Positions 10,640-21,045 of a DNA stretch of 64,000 nucleotides are shown here, piece by piece; the stretch's first letter is position 1; each line of letters starts with the position of its first letter. The notes below the pieces were generated by a model. It was given only the letters and a program-made list of their open reading frames with translations. It was not told the DNA's origin and searched no databases. This DNA comes from Odiellus spinosus. Lineage: Eukaryota; Arthropoda; Arachnida; Opiliones; Phalangiidae. The translations under genes were made by a program, and so were the position numbers. The stretch spans positions 18,501,320 to 18,565,319 of the forward strand of contig OY987230.1 in the NCBI GenBank assembly GCA_963920705.1. The letters run 5' to 3'.

Positions 10640-10930
10640 CAAGAAGGATCAGATAAGGAGAGGAAAAGTGGGGCTGCGTTGAGTTTGAGAGAGAAGAGCC
10701 AACCTCCCACTCGGGTGGAAAGGGGGATAGGAAATTCTCGAGGTAAACTGTTGTCACGTGGTCGCTAGCTAGCGCGTCTCATAAAGGATTCGTTTTACCC
10801 ACGTGACAACAATTTACCACGAAGCATCTCTACCCCCGTCTGTCCCCCGTTCTCCCAGAGTGGGAGTTCAGGCCGACGCAGTAGGAGCCGCGCCGTTCCC
10901 ACTTTTCCTCTCCTTATCTGATCCTTCTTG
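10640..10930. mobile_element. Family I MITE, 291 bp (7-bp TSD)
   Basis: Inverted ends of about 33 bp start CAAGAAGGATCAGATAAGG and are flanked by a perfect 7-bp duplication, ATGATAG. A nested pair inside matches GTTGTCACGTGG (10751-10762) to CCACGTGACAAC (10799-10810). The core is GC-rich relative to the surroundings. Its CARRA start and 7-bp target place it structurally with families A, D and E, though its sequence differs from theirs. No coding capacity. Confidence 0.87.
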
Positions 10931-12025
10931 ATGATAGTGACGAAAAAAACAAGTTTTTGCTTAACTTAAAAAGAGCACCATTCTTTTCTTTGCACGTGCC
11001 GATACGTAATGGCGCTGCGATGCGTCATTAAGAGCTGACAAGCTAAATTCTTTCTGCACAGAATCCAGATCTTAGTTCATATAATTTATAGCTCTTTTCA
11101 ACCTTGAAATGGTTCAAAATTACCACGAACCGTTTGTAATAAAACCAAAGCTGTGGCGAATAAATACTCAATGTTAAATCTCATAAACGCAAAAGTAGTT
11201 GATACGAACTGTGTTATTTTTGAACTAGAGTACGGTATGAAAGAGAAGAATAGGAATTTTTTCATTGGATGGCGAAAGAGGTCTGGTTTACCTTTTCTAA
11301 GCGGGCTTGGCTAAGAGTAAATATTGACCCTCCATCCTAGAGAATTTTGACGCGCTCGCTTTTTGGCCCAGGTTTCTCCCGATTTCTGAGACTTTGCTGA
11401 CGTCAAAAAGTCATTCTTTGATATTTGAGGCACATCTTCAAAACTTTCCCTCGGGGAGTATCTCTTAAACTTTACTTGACCTCGAGGCCGTGACGGAAAA
11501 CCAAATAACTTACCCGTATGGAGTTTACAATAAGTCTTAAGTCTATCACATATTTCTCAGGGAGGGTAATTGAACCTACTTGGCAAGCTTTGTACGTGTT
11601 GTTAATTTGAAATGAAATTTGGACTATATTGGTGTTCGTTATCATTTTACGAAAGCGAAGGAGATTTAACATTCGTTATCATTCCACCACAGTTTCGCTT
11701 GCATTGCGAACTCCTTTTCTGTAAATTAGTTGTATATATATAAGGTTTATCTTTAGAAAGAATCGTGTCACGTGATATCGCTAAATTACGAGTTTAAGTT
11801 AAGAAAATTGATCTTTTTAACAGTCGATAGTGTTCGTGTATAGCTCCAAAAATATATGAACTAAATTGTCTTATGTTCACGTTTTTGATTACAATACATT
11901 GAAATATAACTCGCTTAGAGCTCGAAATTGAGACTAGAAATTACACCAGATCGAAAATAACTTGTCAAATTGTTTAAACATATTAAAGCTTAATACCTAA
12001 TAATTAGGACTATAAACAATGATAA
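10931..12025. other. No gene seen
   Basis: No supported frame. A 66-codon minus frame at 11472-11672 has no motif. A CACGTG occurs at about 11770. Confidence 0.55.
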
Positions 12026-12231
12026 TAGATAAAGGTGAATAACAAAACTGACCTTCATTAGCGTCCTCTAACGGCAAATAGTGGCAAAAGTAGTAACTAA
12101 ACCTCATGCGTGTATGTTAGAACTTTTACCAAGTTGTTTTCCGTTAGAGGACGCTTGCAATAAATACTCTCCCTCTATATGGGATTAAGCCTCCTTGTTA
12201 TAAAACTGAACTTGCTATTCATCTTTATCTA
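12026..12231. repeat. Family G inverted-repeat element, copy 1
   Basis: Outer arms TAGATAAAGGTGAATA and TATTCATCTTTATCTA surround stronger inner arms GCGTCCTCTAACGG and CCGTTAGAGGACGC. Further copies or fragments lie at 20560, 49340 and 57160. The interior between the inner arms is poorly conserved between copies. Target duplication is unclear. Confidence 0.75.
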
Positions 12232-12801
12232 AAGATAAACTTAACTTTGGAGTTAAGTTTATTCAAATTAGTTTTGCGAGTTAAGCAATGAACAATTTGT
12301 AAGAAGGTTAATTCTTTTGTTCAAACTCCAGTTAACTTCTCAGTTTAACTTTAACACAAGGATTTACAATTCAAAAACTTGTCTCTTAGACATCCTCGTA
12401 TTTAAATGTTCGTTTTATTCTTTTTACTATATGTAGCCTGCGTTTTAAGACTAAGTTTTAATTCAAATCCCTTGGAAATATAATCCTAATTTGTTCAGAC
12501 TCTTTTGAACTAGACTACTTTAAAGGGCAACTGTGTTTAAAATGAATTTTTTGTAAAAGTAATTAATTCAAAAAATCCTATACTTTCGTATGAAATTTAT
12601 CGTTAATTACATTCTAGAAATAAACTACCTCGTAAAAAAGCTCCAGGGTAGCGTGTTAGTTTTTCATCAAGAGATAAAATACCACATGTAAGCTCCTATA
12701 TCACGCTACTTTCTAAATCACGGCAGGCAAGCACTACGTATTTTTTAGTAAACGATGCTTTGTTTTTCTCTAACCAATTGATAATAAATGATTCGTATAA
12801 G
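12232..12801. other. No gene seen; small inverted repeat
   Basis: GTAGCGTG at 12648-12655 pairs with CACGCTAC at 12702-12709. No frame is supported. Confidence 0.5.
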
Positions 12802-13219
12802 CAGAGGTATATAATAACCCCCTTCGGGGGGAAGTATGAAAGCCTCTATACTACCAATGCTAAAAATCACGACCAACAAGAGCCCGCTGCTGACTATCTA
12901 GGCCACTAGCTCGCGCTGGACTTCTCAATGTCGCTACTCTAGTAAATGGTCTTTGTATAAACAAGACGGCTCGATTTGTGTTTAGAACTTCCTGTCTCAG
13001 GAGTCAGGCTGTCTGTTAAAATGGAGTCGAAGATTGACTTCAGCTCGCGAGTTCCGGAAGTGTGCGCAGGGAAATTTTAGTGAGGTTCAAAATGGTGTAA
13101 CTATTTTTTGGGAGTAAAGCGGTGTGTCGATCCGCCGCGATTTAAGCCGGGCACTTGTTGTTCGTCGATTTTGCCTACCTTTCATACTTCCCCCCGAAGG
13201 GGGTTATTATATACCTCTG
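12802..13219 (-). mobile_element. Family D MITE, copy 2 (7-bp TSD)
   Basis: 418 bp, the same length as the copy at 1094 but in reverse orientation. The perfect 7-bp duplication GTATAAG lies in non-repetitive flank, which confirms the element ends. Both ends again carry the CCCCC-TTCG-GGGGG hairpin. The 60-codon frame running out of its right side is incidental. Confidence 0.93.
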
Positions 13220-13824
13220 GTATAAGCCAATCGTCCTCGCTTCACACAACTGATTTCGAATATATAACAATTCAAAGTTTAATTTTATAGCTTCATTTTC
13301 CCTTTAATTCTGATAGCGTCCAACCACACTTTACCAGTTTAGTTTTATATGGATTAATCCTGGTTGCTATGTATAATATATTCAAAAGTAAATTTAGAGG
13401 ATGTGAAGGTGATGCTGGTTTATATTCATGGTTCTCTCTAGCGCTATATTCGCTTCGTTAACTTAAATCTAGGCTCGCTACATTTTAATACCGTGTAGGT
13501 TTACTAGCGGGCATAAGCGGGTCCTACAAAGTTTTCCAAGGTTTTAGTTTTACTACATCGTACATATAGACCTCTCTCCTTTTCTCTAGACCTCTTTTCC
13601 TCCTATACGAAATGACGTTGTCGTACTTAGAACCTATGGCTATCATTTTCCGTCTCTCCGCCTTAAACCAGAAAGTCGGATTACCGCTAGTTAAAGGGAT
13701 ACTGCCACTATTTTAACCTTTTTTTAATTGAATTTGTTTATATTCAAGTAAAGATGTCACCTTTTTCTCGAATTCCTAGGGATTATATTTTTTGTTTTAT
13801 CATTATTAAAAAGGTGGAAGTGTT
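13220..13824. other. No gene seen
   Basis: AT-rich sequence without a supported frame or repeat. Confidence 0.55.
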
Positions 13825-14045
13825 TTTAAGAAACTTAAAATGAAAATGTTAAAAATATATAGGTAATTTTTCCAATATATGACTTAGTTTGTTTCCACCA
13901 CGTAATTAATGATAATTTTCATACGAAAGGTAGGAATTTCTGGATTAAGTACTTTTACGAAAAAGACCGCCCGAAAGTGACTTTATCACGTGCCAGAACG
14001 CGCGAGAATTAACTAAGTTCTATATTAGCCACGCGATCATAGTGA
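13825..14045 (+). repeat. Family K dispersed repeat, copy 1
   Basis: Shared landmarks in order: AAGAAACTTAAAATGAAA, ATAATTTTCATACGAAA, TTTCTGGATTAAGTACTTTTA, then TTATCACGTG, AACGCGCGAGAAT and CCACGCGATCATAGTGATGACGTA. Copies lie at 63610 (plus), 50450 (plus, shorter) and 30930 (minus). No terminal repeats or poly-A were found, so the class is unknown. It carries CACGTG and CRE-like words. Confidence 0.7.
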
Positions 14046-14225
14046 TGACGTAGTATTTCGGGGATTTTTTATTAAATACGTCATTTTTCTATGTTATAAA
14101 TTGGATGGGCAAACATTCCACCATTTTGTGTCTATATACAGGTCATATTGATTATAACTTCTCTAATCCTATATAAGTAATTGTGATTGGCCCATGAGTA
14201 GATTAATAACTTAAGGGTTTGTTTT

Positions 14226-14463
14226 AAGAAACGATAAATCCAGGACATGACTCTAGCGTCTACTAAAAGAAACAGGCTACGTCATCACCGTACCGTGATG
14301 ACGCTTTTTTTGGGATCAAGTTTGTACAGTCAAAGGTATGGCGTTTTGGGAGCAAAGTGACGTCATATGACGTCACACGCTGTACGAAGGCTGTTTGTTT
14401 GGCCGACCGAGAATTTTATTCCTTCAAAAGGGGAAGAGTCATGTCCTGGATTTATCGTTTCTT
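14226..14463. mobile_element. Family J inverted-repeat element, 238 bp
   Basis: AAGAAACGATAAATCCAGG with the following ACATGACTCT is matched by the exact inverse at the right end, ending at 14463. No clear target duplication is visible. Inside are an imperfect hairpin at 14282-14305 (CGTCATCAC and GTGATGACG) and a perfect 20-bp palindrome at 14358-14377. Single copy in this window. Confidence 0.78.
14358..14377. promoter_or_regulatory. Double CRE palindrome
   Basis: GTGACGTCATATGACGTCAC is a perfect 20-bp palindrome made of two full TGACGTCA octamers separated by TA. TGACGTCA is the consensus CREB/ATF site. The motif is seen directly; function here is not shown. Confidence 0.6.
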
Positions 14464-15361
14464 GGCCCATGTTTTAATCATTACAAAAATCATTATTTTA
14501 TTTTGGCCAATATTACCCATCCTTTAAATTTAAAGGACGGTGGGGACCTAGGGGTACTCTAATCGTGGTACGTTAAGCCTTCGTTACTCGGTTAAAAGAA
14601 AGAATCTTGGCTGGGGAATCCTCCACAGGTGTGTCGTTCCGCACGTGTAAGGTCTCTCTTGATATCGACCGTATGTCCCTTTGGTAGTGCGCGTTTTGAG
14701 TGAGTGCTCGCGGTAACAACTCTAATGAATTCGCCGTCTAATTTCGGATGGATACCTCGAATACCGGGCCTTAGTTATTGCTCTACGTTTCCCCCTTTCC
14801 CTTTAACGCTTTTAATATTACAAATACAACTAGAGTACGTCCGAGTCGGACTCGATAGCCTGCACACGTATGAAGTTTATAATACTTGTTTGTTTTAATG
14901 CACCTCCTGAAATATGCAACAATGCTCAGCAATTTGCTTAATATATATATATATATGATTGTTTCTCGTTTTGCCCCGAATTATTGGCGGGAAATATCTT
15001 TGTTATAACTCTCTAATATATAGGATAAAGCTGCCTTATATCAACAATTGCATCTTTGCAATTTTGTGGAATTCATAGGCCATTCTAGTTTTCAAATTAC
15101 AATGTACTTTTTCTCAAGGATCGTTCGCAAGCCTAGCTTAACTTCCAAAAATAAATTAAAAAGCTGTTTTATATTTAGCTCTATCTAAAAAATATACTAA
15201 CCTTTTAAAAATTTAAATTTCCTGTTTGCATAGTTTAAATTCCCTAACGTTTCCTTGACCTTTTAAACGTAACATTTAAAATTCTGATTTTTTTTCATGA
15301 TCTTTTAGGCCAATATTTAAATTTCCCTATGGATTATTCTTATATCCAAATATCTAACTTC
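14464..15361. other. No gene seen; TA microsatellite and H-like debris
   Basis: An (AT)n run occupies about 14940-14957. A stretch at 15220-15345 repeats AAATTCCCT and CCTTGACC words, which resemble a decayed minus-strand family H element. A 64-codon frame at 14704-14898 has no motif. Confidence 0.5.
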
Positions 15362-15689
15362 TTAAAGGGAGAATGAAAGGCCAAAACAACTTATTTTTAA
15401 TCGATTAAGAATGCTAAAATAATGAGAAAAACAATAATTTAAGTCGCCAAAAATATTTTGTTATTTTATAATCAATTTCCAAAGTTCCGAAACTTGCAGG
15501 TGCTAAGCCTTGGCTGCCTTGCTCGGCGAACTAGGCGAGCACGAGACGTATTTTTTTAATATTCCCGTCTGATCTAGTCGCCAATCACGAGCGAGTACGC
15601 GTAGTTTTAAAATACGCGTACTCGCTCGTTATTGGTGACAAGAACAGCCGCGAATATTAAAATAATTCGGCCTTTCATTCTCCCTTTAA
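15362..15689. mobile_element. Family C TTAA-flanked MITE, 328 bp
   Basis: Starts TTAAAGGGAGAATGAAAGGC and ends with the inverse, CCTTTCATTCTCCCTTTAA, giving TTAA at both borders. The centre holds a strong hairpin of CGAGCGAGTACGCGTA-type sequence around 15588-15627. The TTAA target and CCCTTT-type ends fit piggyBac-like or Kolobok-like elements. Without a transposase the choice between them stays open. Confidence 0.85.
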
Positions 15690-16175
15690 ACTCACTTTAT
15701 AAGATTGCACGCATTCCCGAAATCTAATCCCAAGTCAAATTATTGATTTAAAATCAGTTTTATAAATAACTCCCTCACATCATTATTTCTTTTCCATTTT
15801 TAATTAAGACAAACTTACCTGATGTGTCATACCATCAAGTAACTTAATTAACCGGAAAAGAAAATACTCTTTTATATATCATTCTGTCAATTTCAACTGT
15901 CCAAGGCGCAAATTTGAGGAACATTTCCTGGAGTTAAAAGCCATAAAAATTCCCAGTAATCAATTAGCGCGCCAGTTTTCAATCCAAACCTTTTAATTAA
16001 GGCGATTTTCACGAGCTGTTTGTGCTTGCAATCTTTCTCTCTGTCTTCGCACGCCCCCTTTTCTCCTAAGAGACTCTATTTATCAGTTTCCTGGGGGAAC
16101 AAGGCGGGTGCGTGTTTGAGTGTAATCAATATAACTGAAACACCAGATATTCAAATAAAGTGCAAGTATATCGTC
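15690..16175. other. No gene seen
   Basis: AT-rich sequence between two transposons; nothing recognised. Confidence 0.55.
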
Positions 16176-16216
16176 GTTTAAATTAAGGTTAGTAAAGAGA
16201 CAGGTTAGGCAGATTC

Positions 16217-16254
16217 TGACGTCAGCCGGAAGTTACCTAGCGCGCAGCCATCTT
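16217..16254. promoter_or_regulatory. CRE, ETS and YY1-like words in left arm of F
   Basis: TGACGTCA (16217-16224), CCGGAAGT (16226-16233) and GCAGCCATCTT (16244-16254) sit within 38 bp. These match the consensus sites of CREB/ATF, ETS and YY1. The match is seen directly; activity is an inference. Confidence 0.55.
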
Positions 16255-16622
16255 CCAAATTCCTTTGACAATTGCTAGATGGCGATTTATATTGTAATTA
16301 CGGCGGGAATTTCAAACTAATATCCAATATGTTGTTTCCAATGAACGTTGCCAGGTGGCATTAAGGTCAAGCCGACTCAAGCGACTGAGTGGAATACGAA
16401 CTGAACTGAACGACCGGCGTCTGCTTAAAAATTATAATATAGTGAAATTTATGCTTGATTATAGTGAAACGTATGTTAAAGCGTTACCTGCGCTATATGA
16501 CAATCGACTTACTAAGTGCCACCTGGCAACGTTCATTGGAAACAGCATATTGGATATTAGTTTGAAATTCCCGCCGTAATTACAATATAAACCGCCATCT
16601 AGCAATTGTCAAAGGAATTTGG

Positions 16623-16660
16623 AAGATGGCTGCGCGCTAGGTAACTTCCGGTTGACGTCA
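16623..16660. promoter_or_regulatory. YY1, ETS and CRE-like words in right arm of F
   Basis: The mirror-image cluster of the left arm: AAGATGGCTGC (16623-16633), ACTTCCGG (16644-16651) and TGACGTCA (16653-16660). Confidence 0.55.
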
Positions 16661-16705
16661 GAATCTGCCTAACCTGTCTCTTTACTAACCTTGGTTTAAA
16701 TATGC

Positions 16706-16984
16706 CAGCCAAAATAAAAATTACAAACAAATATTAATCTAGAAATAAATTTAAAACTTTAATTCGTAGAGATACTGACCTCCCCGTATAAGTACCATCG
16801 ACGAATATCATTGGTCGATAGTTCTTATTCGGGGAGTACAGGTGATATCCATGAATCCAGCTAAGCCTATTTTCCGGGTAAATTTTAAATTTATTTCTAG
16901 TTTAATATTTGTTTTAATTTTTTTTTTTAAATTTTGGATTAGGGTATTTAAACGATAAGGAATTAGGTTTCATTTTCCCTTTAG
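16706..16984. mobile_element. Family B relative, diverged
   Basis: AATATTAATCTAGAAATAAA, the TGAATCCAGCTAAGCCTATTTT stretch and CGATAAGGAATTAGG follow the order of the B elements at 17251 and 36931. The left end is lost against the F element, and the right border reads TTTCCCTTTAGT instead of TTTCCCTTTAA. An old copy. Confidence 0.7.
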
Positions 16985-17250
16985 TACTAGGCCTAGGCTA
17001 ATACGATTTTTTTCCCAATTAACAACTCTAGTAAGCCTGATTATTGTTAATTGGCTAATACCTATATGAGATTATCATTGTGCATTGATCCGCTTGTCCA
17101 TGAATCCTATATTATCATTACCAAAATATTTGTACCTGATTAAAACCTTCTTATTTAGACAGCTATTTTGATGTAATTGTGTATATGTTAGCCATCTTGA
17201 TTTTTATTTGAATTAACAATTACATTTTGAAACTAATATTTTCATAGAGC

Positions 17251-17691
17251 TTAAAGGGAGAATGCAACCTAATTACAAGTGATTTTTTATCGATTCCTTA
17301 TCGTTTAAATAGGCCTAATCCACCGATAAAAAGTTTACAATACAAATATTAAACTAGAAATAAATTTAAAACTTACCCTGAAAATAGGCTTAGCGGGATT
17401 CATGGAGATCCTGAATCGCGTCCGTGTAAGGTCTAGCGACCAATGAGCAAAGGCCCGTCGTTCACGCGAGATCTCCACGAGACTTACGTCGCGCGCGATT
17501 GGTCGCTAGACCTTACACGCGAGGAAATCGGGAGCTCCATGAATCCCACTAAGCCTATTTTCAGGGTAAGTTTTAAATTTATTTCTAGTTTAATATTTGT
17601 TTGTAAATTTTTTAAATAGTGGATTAGGCCTATTTAAACAATAAGGAATCGATAAAAAATCACTTGTTGTTAGGTTGCATCCTCCCTTTAA
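17251..17691 (+). mobile_element. Family B TTAA-flanked MITE, copy 1, 441 bp
   Basis: Runs from TTAAAGGGAGAATGCAACC to GGTTGCATCCTCCCTTTAA, with TTAA at both borders. Inverted matching extends over most of the element to a central hairpin (GGTCTAGCGACCAAT and ATTGGTCGCTAGACC). It differs from the copy at 36931 at five positions by direct comparison, with no length change. The target and ends fit piggyBac-like or Kolobok-like elements. Confidence 0.93.
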
Positions 17692-17973
17692 GACTTGCCC
17701 TTCAAGTTCGTTTTTATTTAGTTTCAGTTTGTTAACACTGGTTTAGTTAATCAATTCGAAATTAAAAGGTTTCTTCGAATACAAAAAAAAGTTCTTCCTT
17801 GCATTATTGAGCATTCTTTAATTCGTGTTTAAAAACATACAGCTTTAAGTTTTTCTCCAAATCGTAAGAAAAAAACAGAAATGGAAGAAAAAAAGATGCA
17901 AAATTTCTTTGTTTAACAACGGAAGAAAAGGGAAGTGGAATCCCTGGTGTCTTTTCTGTCGACCGTATTTTCA

Positions 17974-18008
<35 letters not shown>

Positions 18009-18362
18009 AGACAGCTCGAAACAAGATAGATTCTTTTCGTATCTGAGAACAAGAACGGGAACATTACGTCAGAATCAAACTGAGATTTCAACCTTTACAA
18101 ATTTACATCATTAGCTTTCAATTTCTTAAAGTTAAAGGGGAACCATGTTGGTACGTGTTGCAATCTTCGATTGATTCTGATTAGGACTAGCACCATTTTT
18201 TATTGCAAAAAATTCAGATTCTTTAAATCATAGCCCTTCCCTTTTAAAGTAACTTTGATTAAACTAAATATGATTTTAAGTGATGAGAAGGCTTTTGCTA
18301 TCTTTTTTAAAATACCGTTTTTTGAGAAAACTTAAGGATCACATGAATAATAGTAATAATAG
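17692..18362. other. No gene seen; long T tract
   Basis: A run of 27 T occupies 17975-18001. No polyadenylation signal stands next to it on the minus strand, so it is not clearly a retroelement tail. No frame is supported. Confidence 0.5.
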
Positions 18363-18679
18363 CAAGAATCCATTCAGGTTCCATAAGAATATGGGAGAGC
18401 CGCGATTCAATAACCATCCTCCCAAACTTTGTAGCAAAAGTTCGTCCGCTTCGAATCGATTTTTCAAGTAAATCGCTCCTGACATTATATTATTAACCCG
18501 CGCCACTAACGACCTTGACATAATATTTTGGGTATTAAAAATGGAGCCAACCGAAAAAAGATCTAAGGGTACAAATGTTGCGAAAATTGCGGACGAACTT
18601 TTGTTACAAAGTTTGGGAGGATGGTAACAGAGGCTAAAGCTATGCTTCCATATTCTTATGGAACCTGAATGGATTCTTG
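18363..18679 (+). mobile_element. Family E MITE, copy 1 (7-bp TSD)
   Basis: 317 bp with inverted ends of about 33 bp starting CAAGAATCCATTCAGG. A second inverted pair lies inside: ATCCTCCCAAACTTTGTA and ACAAAGTTTGGGAGGAT, with adjoining GTTCGTCCGC. The perfect 7-bp duplication is ATAATAG. Copies at 52528 (same orientation) and 60368 (reversed). The 60-codon minus frame across it is incidental. Confidence 0.92.
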
Positions 18680-18989
18680 ATAATAGTAATATTTTTTTAC
18701 TAATTAAAGAAATCTTAAACTGTTTTAATAATTATTTCACTATACCTTTACAATTCTATTTCTTAGAGATTGTGTATACTATTTTAATTTGAAAATTAAC
18801 TAAGTAAATTATTAACTATATAATATATAAGGCAGGTTTTTATGAACTCAGTTCTATGCATAAATTAGATTGGTTAATTGACCCCTGATCAGCATGCTTT
18901 TCCAAAAACTTTGAAGCACGCAGGCTGGAACACTTGTACAGGCGCGAGGTATTATTCCCATAACGATAGGGTCTGATCTAGGATTATTT
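18680..18989. other. No gene seen
   Basis: AT-rich. CTTGTACAGGCGCGA at about 18932 recalls the small inverted element at 53406. Nothing else. Confidence 0.45.
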
Positions 18990-20565
18990 CTAATGGACGC
19001 CTATCTTAACAATAATTATTACAACGCGCCCATTCTTACATCAAAAGGGTTTTGATTGGCCTCATTCCTACTTTATCATTTTGGAGAGGTTGGAAAATGC
19101 TTTTACATTGGCACTAGTGTTAACCGAATCCCATCTAACAATTATTCCAACACACCTATTCATAGAGGTTTAGTCCTATTTCCTTTTTGGTTAATTGCAA
19201 TTTATTAACTGTATTTCAATGGTGGGGATTGGAAAATAGTTTCTATACATTGCTAGTCTTAACCGAATCACACCTACAGCAATTATTCCAACGCACCCAG
19301 TCTTAGAAAGGGCTTTTTATTAGTTTTATTCCTACTTTGGTTAATTCTTATTAATTAGCGACTGTTTTTCCATTAGGAGAGATTGGAAAATGGTTTCTAC
19401 ATTGCTAGTCTTAACCGAATCACACCTACAGCAATTATTCCAACGCACCCAGTCTTAGAAAGGGCTTTTTATTAGTTTTATTCCTACTTTGGTTAATTCT
19501 TATTAATTAGCGACTGTTTTTCCATTAGGAGAGATTGGAAAATGGTTTCTACATTGCTAGTCTTAACCGAATCACACCTACAGCAATTATTCCAACGCAC
19601 CCATTCTTAGAAAGAGCTTTTTAGTTTTATTCCTACTTTGGTTTATTCTTATTAGCGACTGTTTTTCAATTAGGAGAGATTGGAAAATGGTTTCTACATG
19701 GCTAGTCTTAACCGAATCACATCTACAGCAATTATTCCAACGCACCCATTCTTAGAAAGAGCTTTTTAGTTTTATTCCTACTTTGGTTAATTCTTATTAA
19801 TTAGCGACTGTTTTTCAATTAGGAGAGATTGGAAAATGGTTTCTACATTGCTAGTCTTAACCGAATCACACCTACAGCAAATATTCCAACGCACCCATTC
19901 TTAGAAAGGGCTTTTTATTAGTTTTATTCCTACTTTGGTTAATTATTATTAATTAGCGACTGTTTTTCAATTAGGAGAGATTGGAAAATGGTTTCTACAT
20001 TGCTAGTCTTAACCGAATCACACCTACAGCAATTATTCCAACGCACCCATTCTTAGAAAGGGCTTTTTATTAGTTTTATTCCTACTTTGGTTAATTATTA
20101 TTAATTAGCGACTGTTTTTCAATTAGGGGAGATTGGAAAATGGTTTCTACATTGCTAGTCTTAACCGAATCACACCTACAGCAATTATTCCAACGCACCC
20201 ATTCTTAGAAAGAGCTTTTTAGTTTTATTCCTACTTTGGTTAATTCTAAATAATTAGCGACTGTTTTTCAATTAGGAGAGATTGGAAAATGGTTTCTACA
20301 TTGCTAGTCTTAACCGAATCACACCTACAGCAATTATTCCAACGCACCCATTCTTAGAAAGAGCTTTTTAGTTTTATTCCTACTTTGGTTAATTCTTATT
20401 AATTAGCGACTGTTTTTCAATTAGGAGAGATTGGAAAATGGTTTCTACATTGCTAGTCTTAACCGAATCACATCTACACAAATTATTCCAACGCACCCAT
20501 TGTTAGAAAGGGCTTTTTATTAATTTTATTCCTACTTTGGTTAATTCTTATTAATTATCTATTAG
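18990..20565 (+). repeat. Satellite array, unit about 151 bp, roughly ten copies
   Basis: Each unit contains GAGAGATTGGAAAATGGTTT, CTAGTCTTAACCGAATCAC, AATTATTCCAACGCACCCA and CTTTTTATTAGTTTTATTCC. The anchor GGAAAATGG recurs near 19385, 19537, 19682, 19831, 19983, 20134, 20284 and 20433, so spacing is 145-153 bp. Small length differences come from TTA or TTAATTA gain and loss. Units at the left edge (before 19380) are clearly more diverged than those inside. Confidence 0.93.
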
Positions 20566-20726
20566 CAAAGAGTAGCAAAAGTAATTACACTAAACAAAAT
20601 CACGTGAATGAATAATATATAGGTAGACGTGCACGTTGATTTATTAGTTCCTACGTTTGCCTGCTCAGTTTGCCGTTAGAGAACACTTAAGAACGCCATA
20701 TTTCGTTATTCATCTATATCTATTAA
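20560..20726. repeat. Family G element, copy 2, left arm decayed
   Basis: The right side has TTTGCCGTTAGAGAACACTTAA and TTATTCATCTATATCTATTAA, matching the right arm of the copy at 57160. The left arm is reduced to GTAGCAAAAGTAA and abuts the satellite end. Confidence 0.6.
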
Positions 20727-20975
20727 GAAAAGTGTCCATTTTAATAGTCCTAGACCTAATATTCTAAACTATTTATTCTCTGGGTGTGTTAGTATATACG
20801 TATCAATATACGTTCAAGGTTACCATGCGCTGAGAATAGTTAAACATTTATTTAATTCTAGAATAATCTAAAACCTTAATCTTTAACCTTAAAGGTCAAA
20901 CACCATCTGGTTCAAGTACCCAAATAACTTTAATTATAATTTATTTCGAGAGTTTTCAAATAGGCCCTAACTGCA

Positions 20976-21045
20976 TGAGGCGGATCGATACATAATGTTA
21001 AACCTGGTAGGGAAAAGTAGCCTGTGTCAACTTAAATTGAATCAT
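20976..21045 (+). repeat. Family P dispersed repeat, copy 3
   Basis: GAGGCGGATCGATACATAAT, then TAGGGAAAAGTAGCCTGTGT and CAACTTAAA. The best-preserved copy of this motif in the window. Confidence 0.6.

Larger units (their letters stand above)
16184..16693. mobile_element. Family F hAT-like foldback element, 510 bp
   Basis: The ends are TAAGGTTAG and CTAACCTTG, flanked by a perfect 8-bp duplication, GTTTAAAT (16176-16183 and 16694-16701). The end pattern and 8-bp target fit hAT. The inverted arms are unusually long, about 175 bp each, and nearly identical. Only a short unique centre is left between them. Each arm carries TGACGTCA, CCGGAAGT and AAGATGGCTGC-type words in the same order (see 16217 and 16623). 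A 74-codon frame at 16355-16579 lies across the centre and is not credible as a transposase. Confidence 0.9.
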
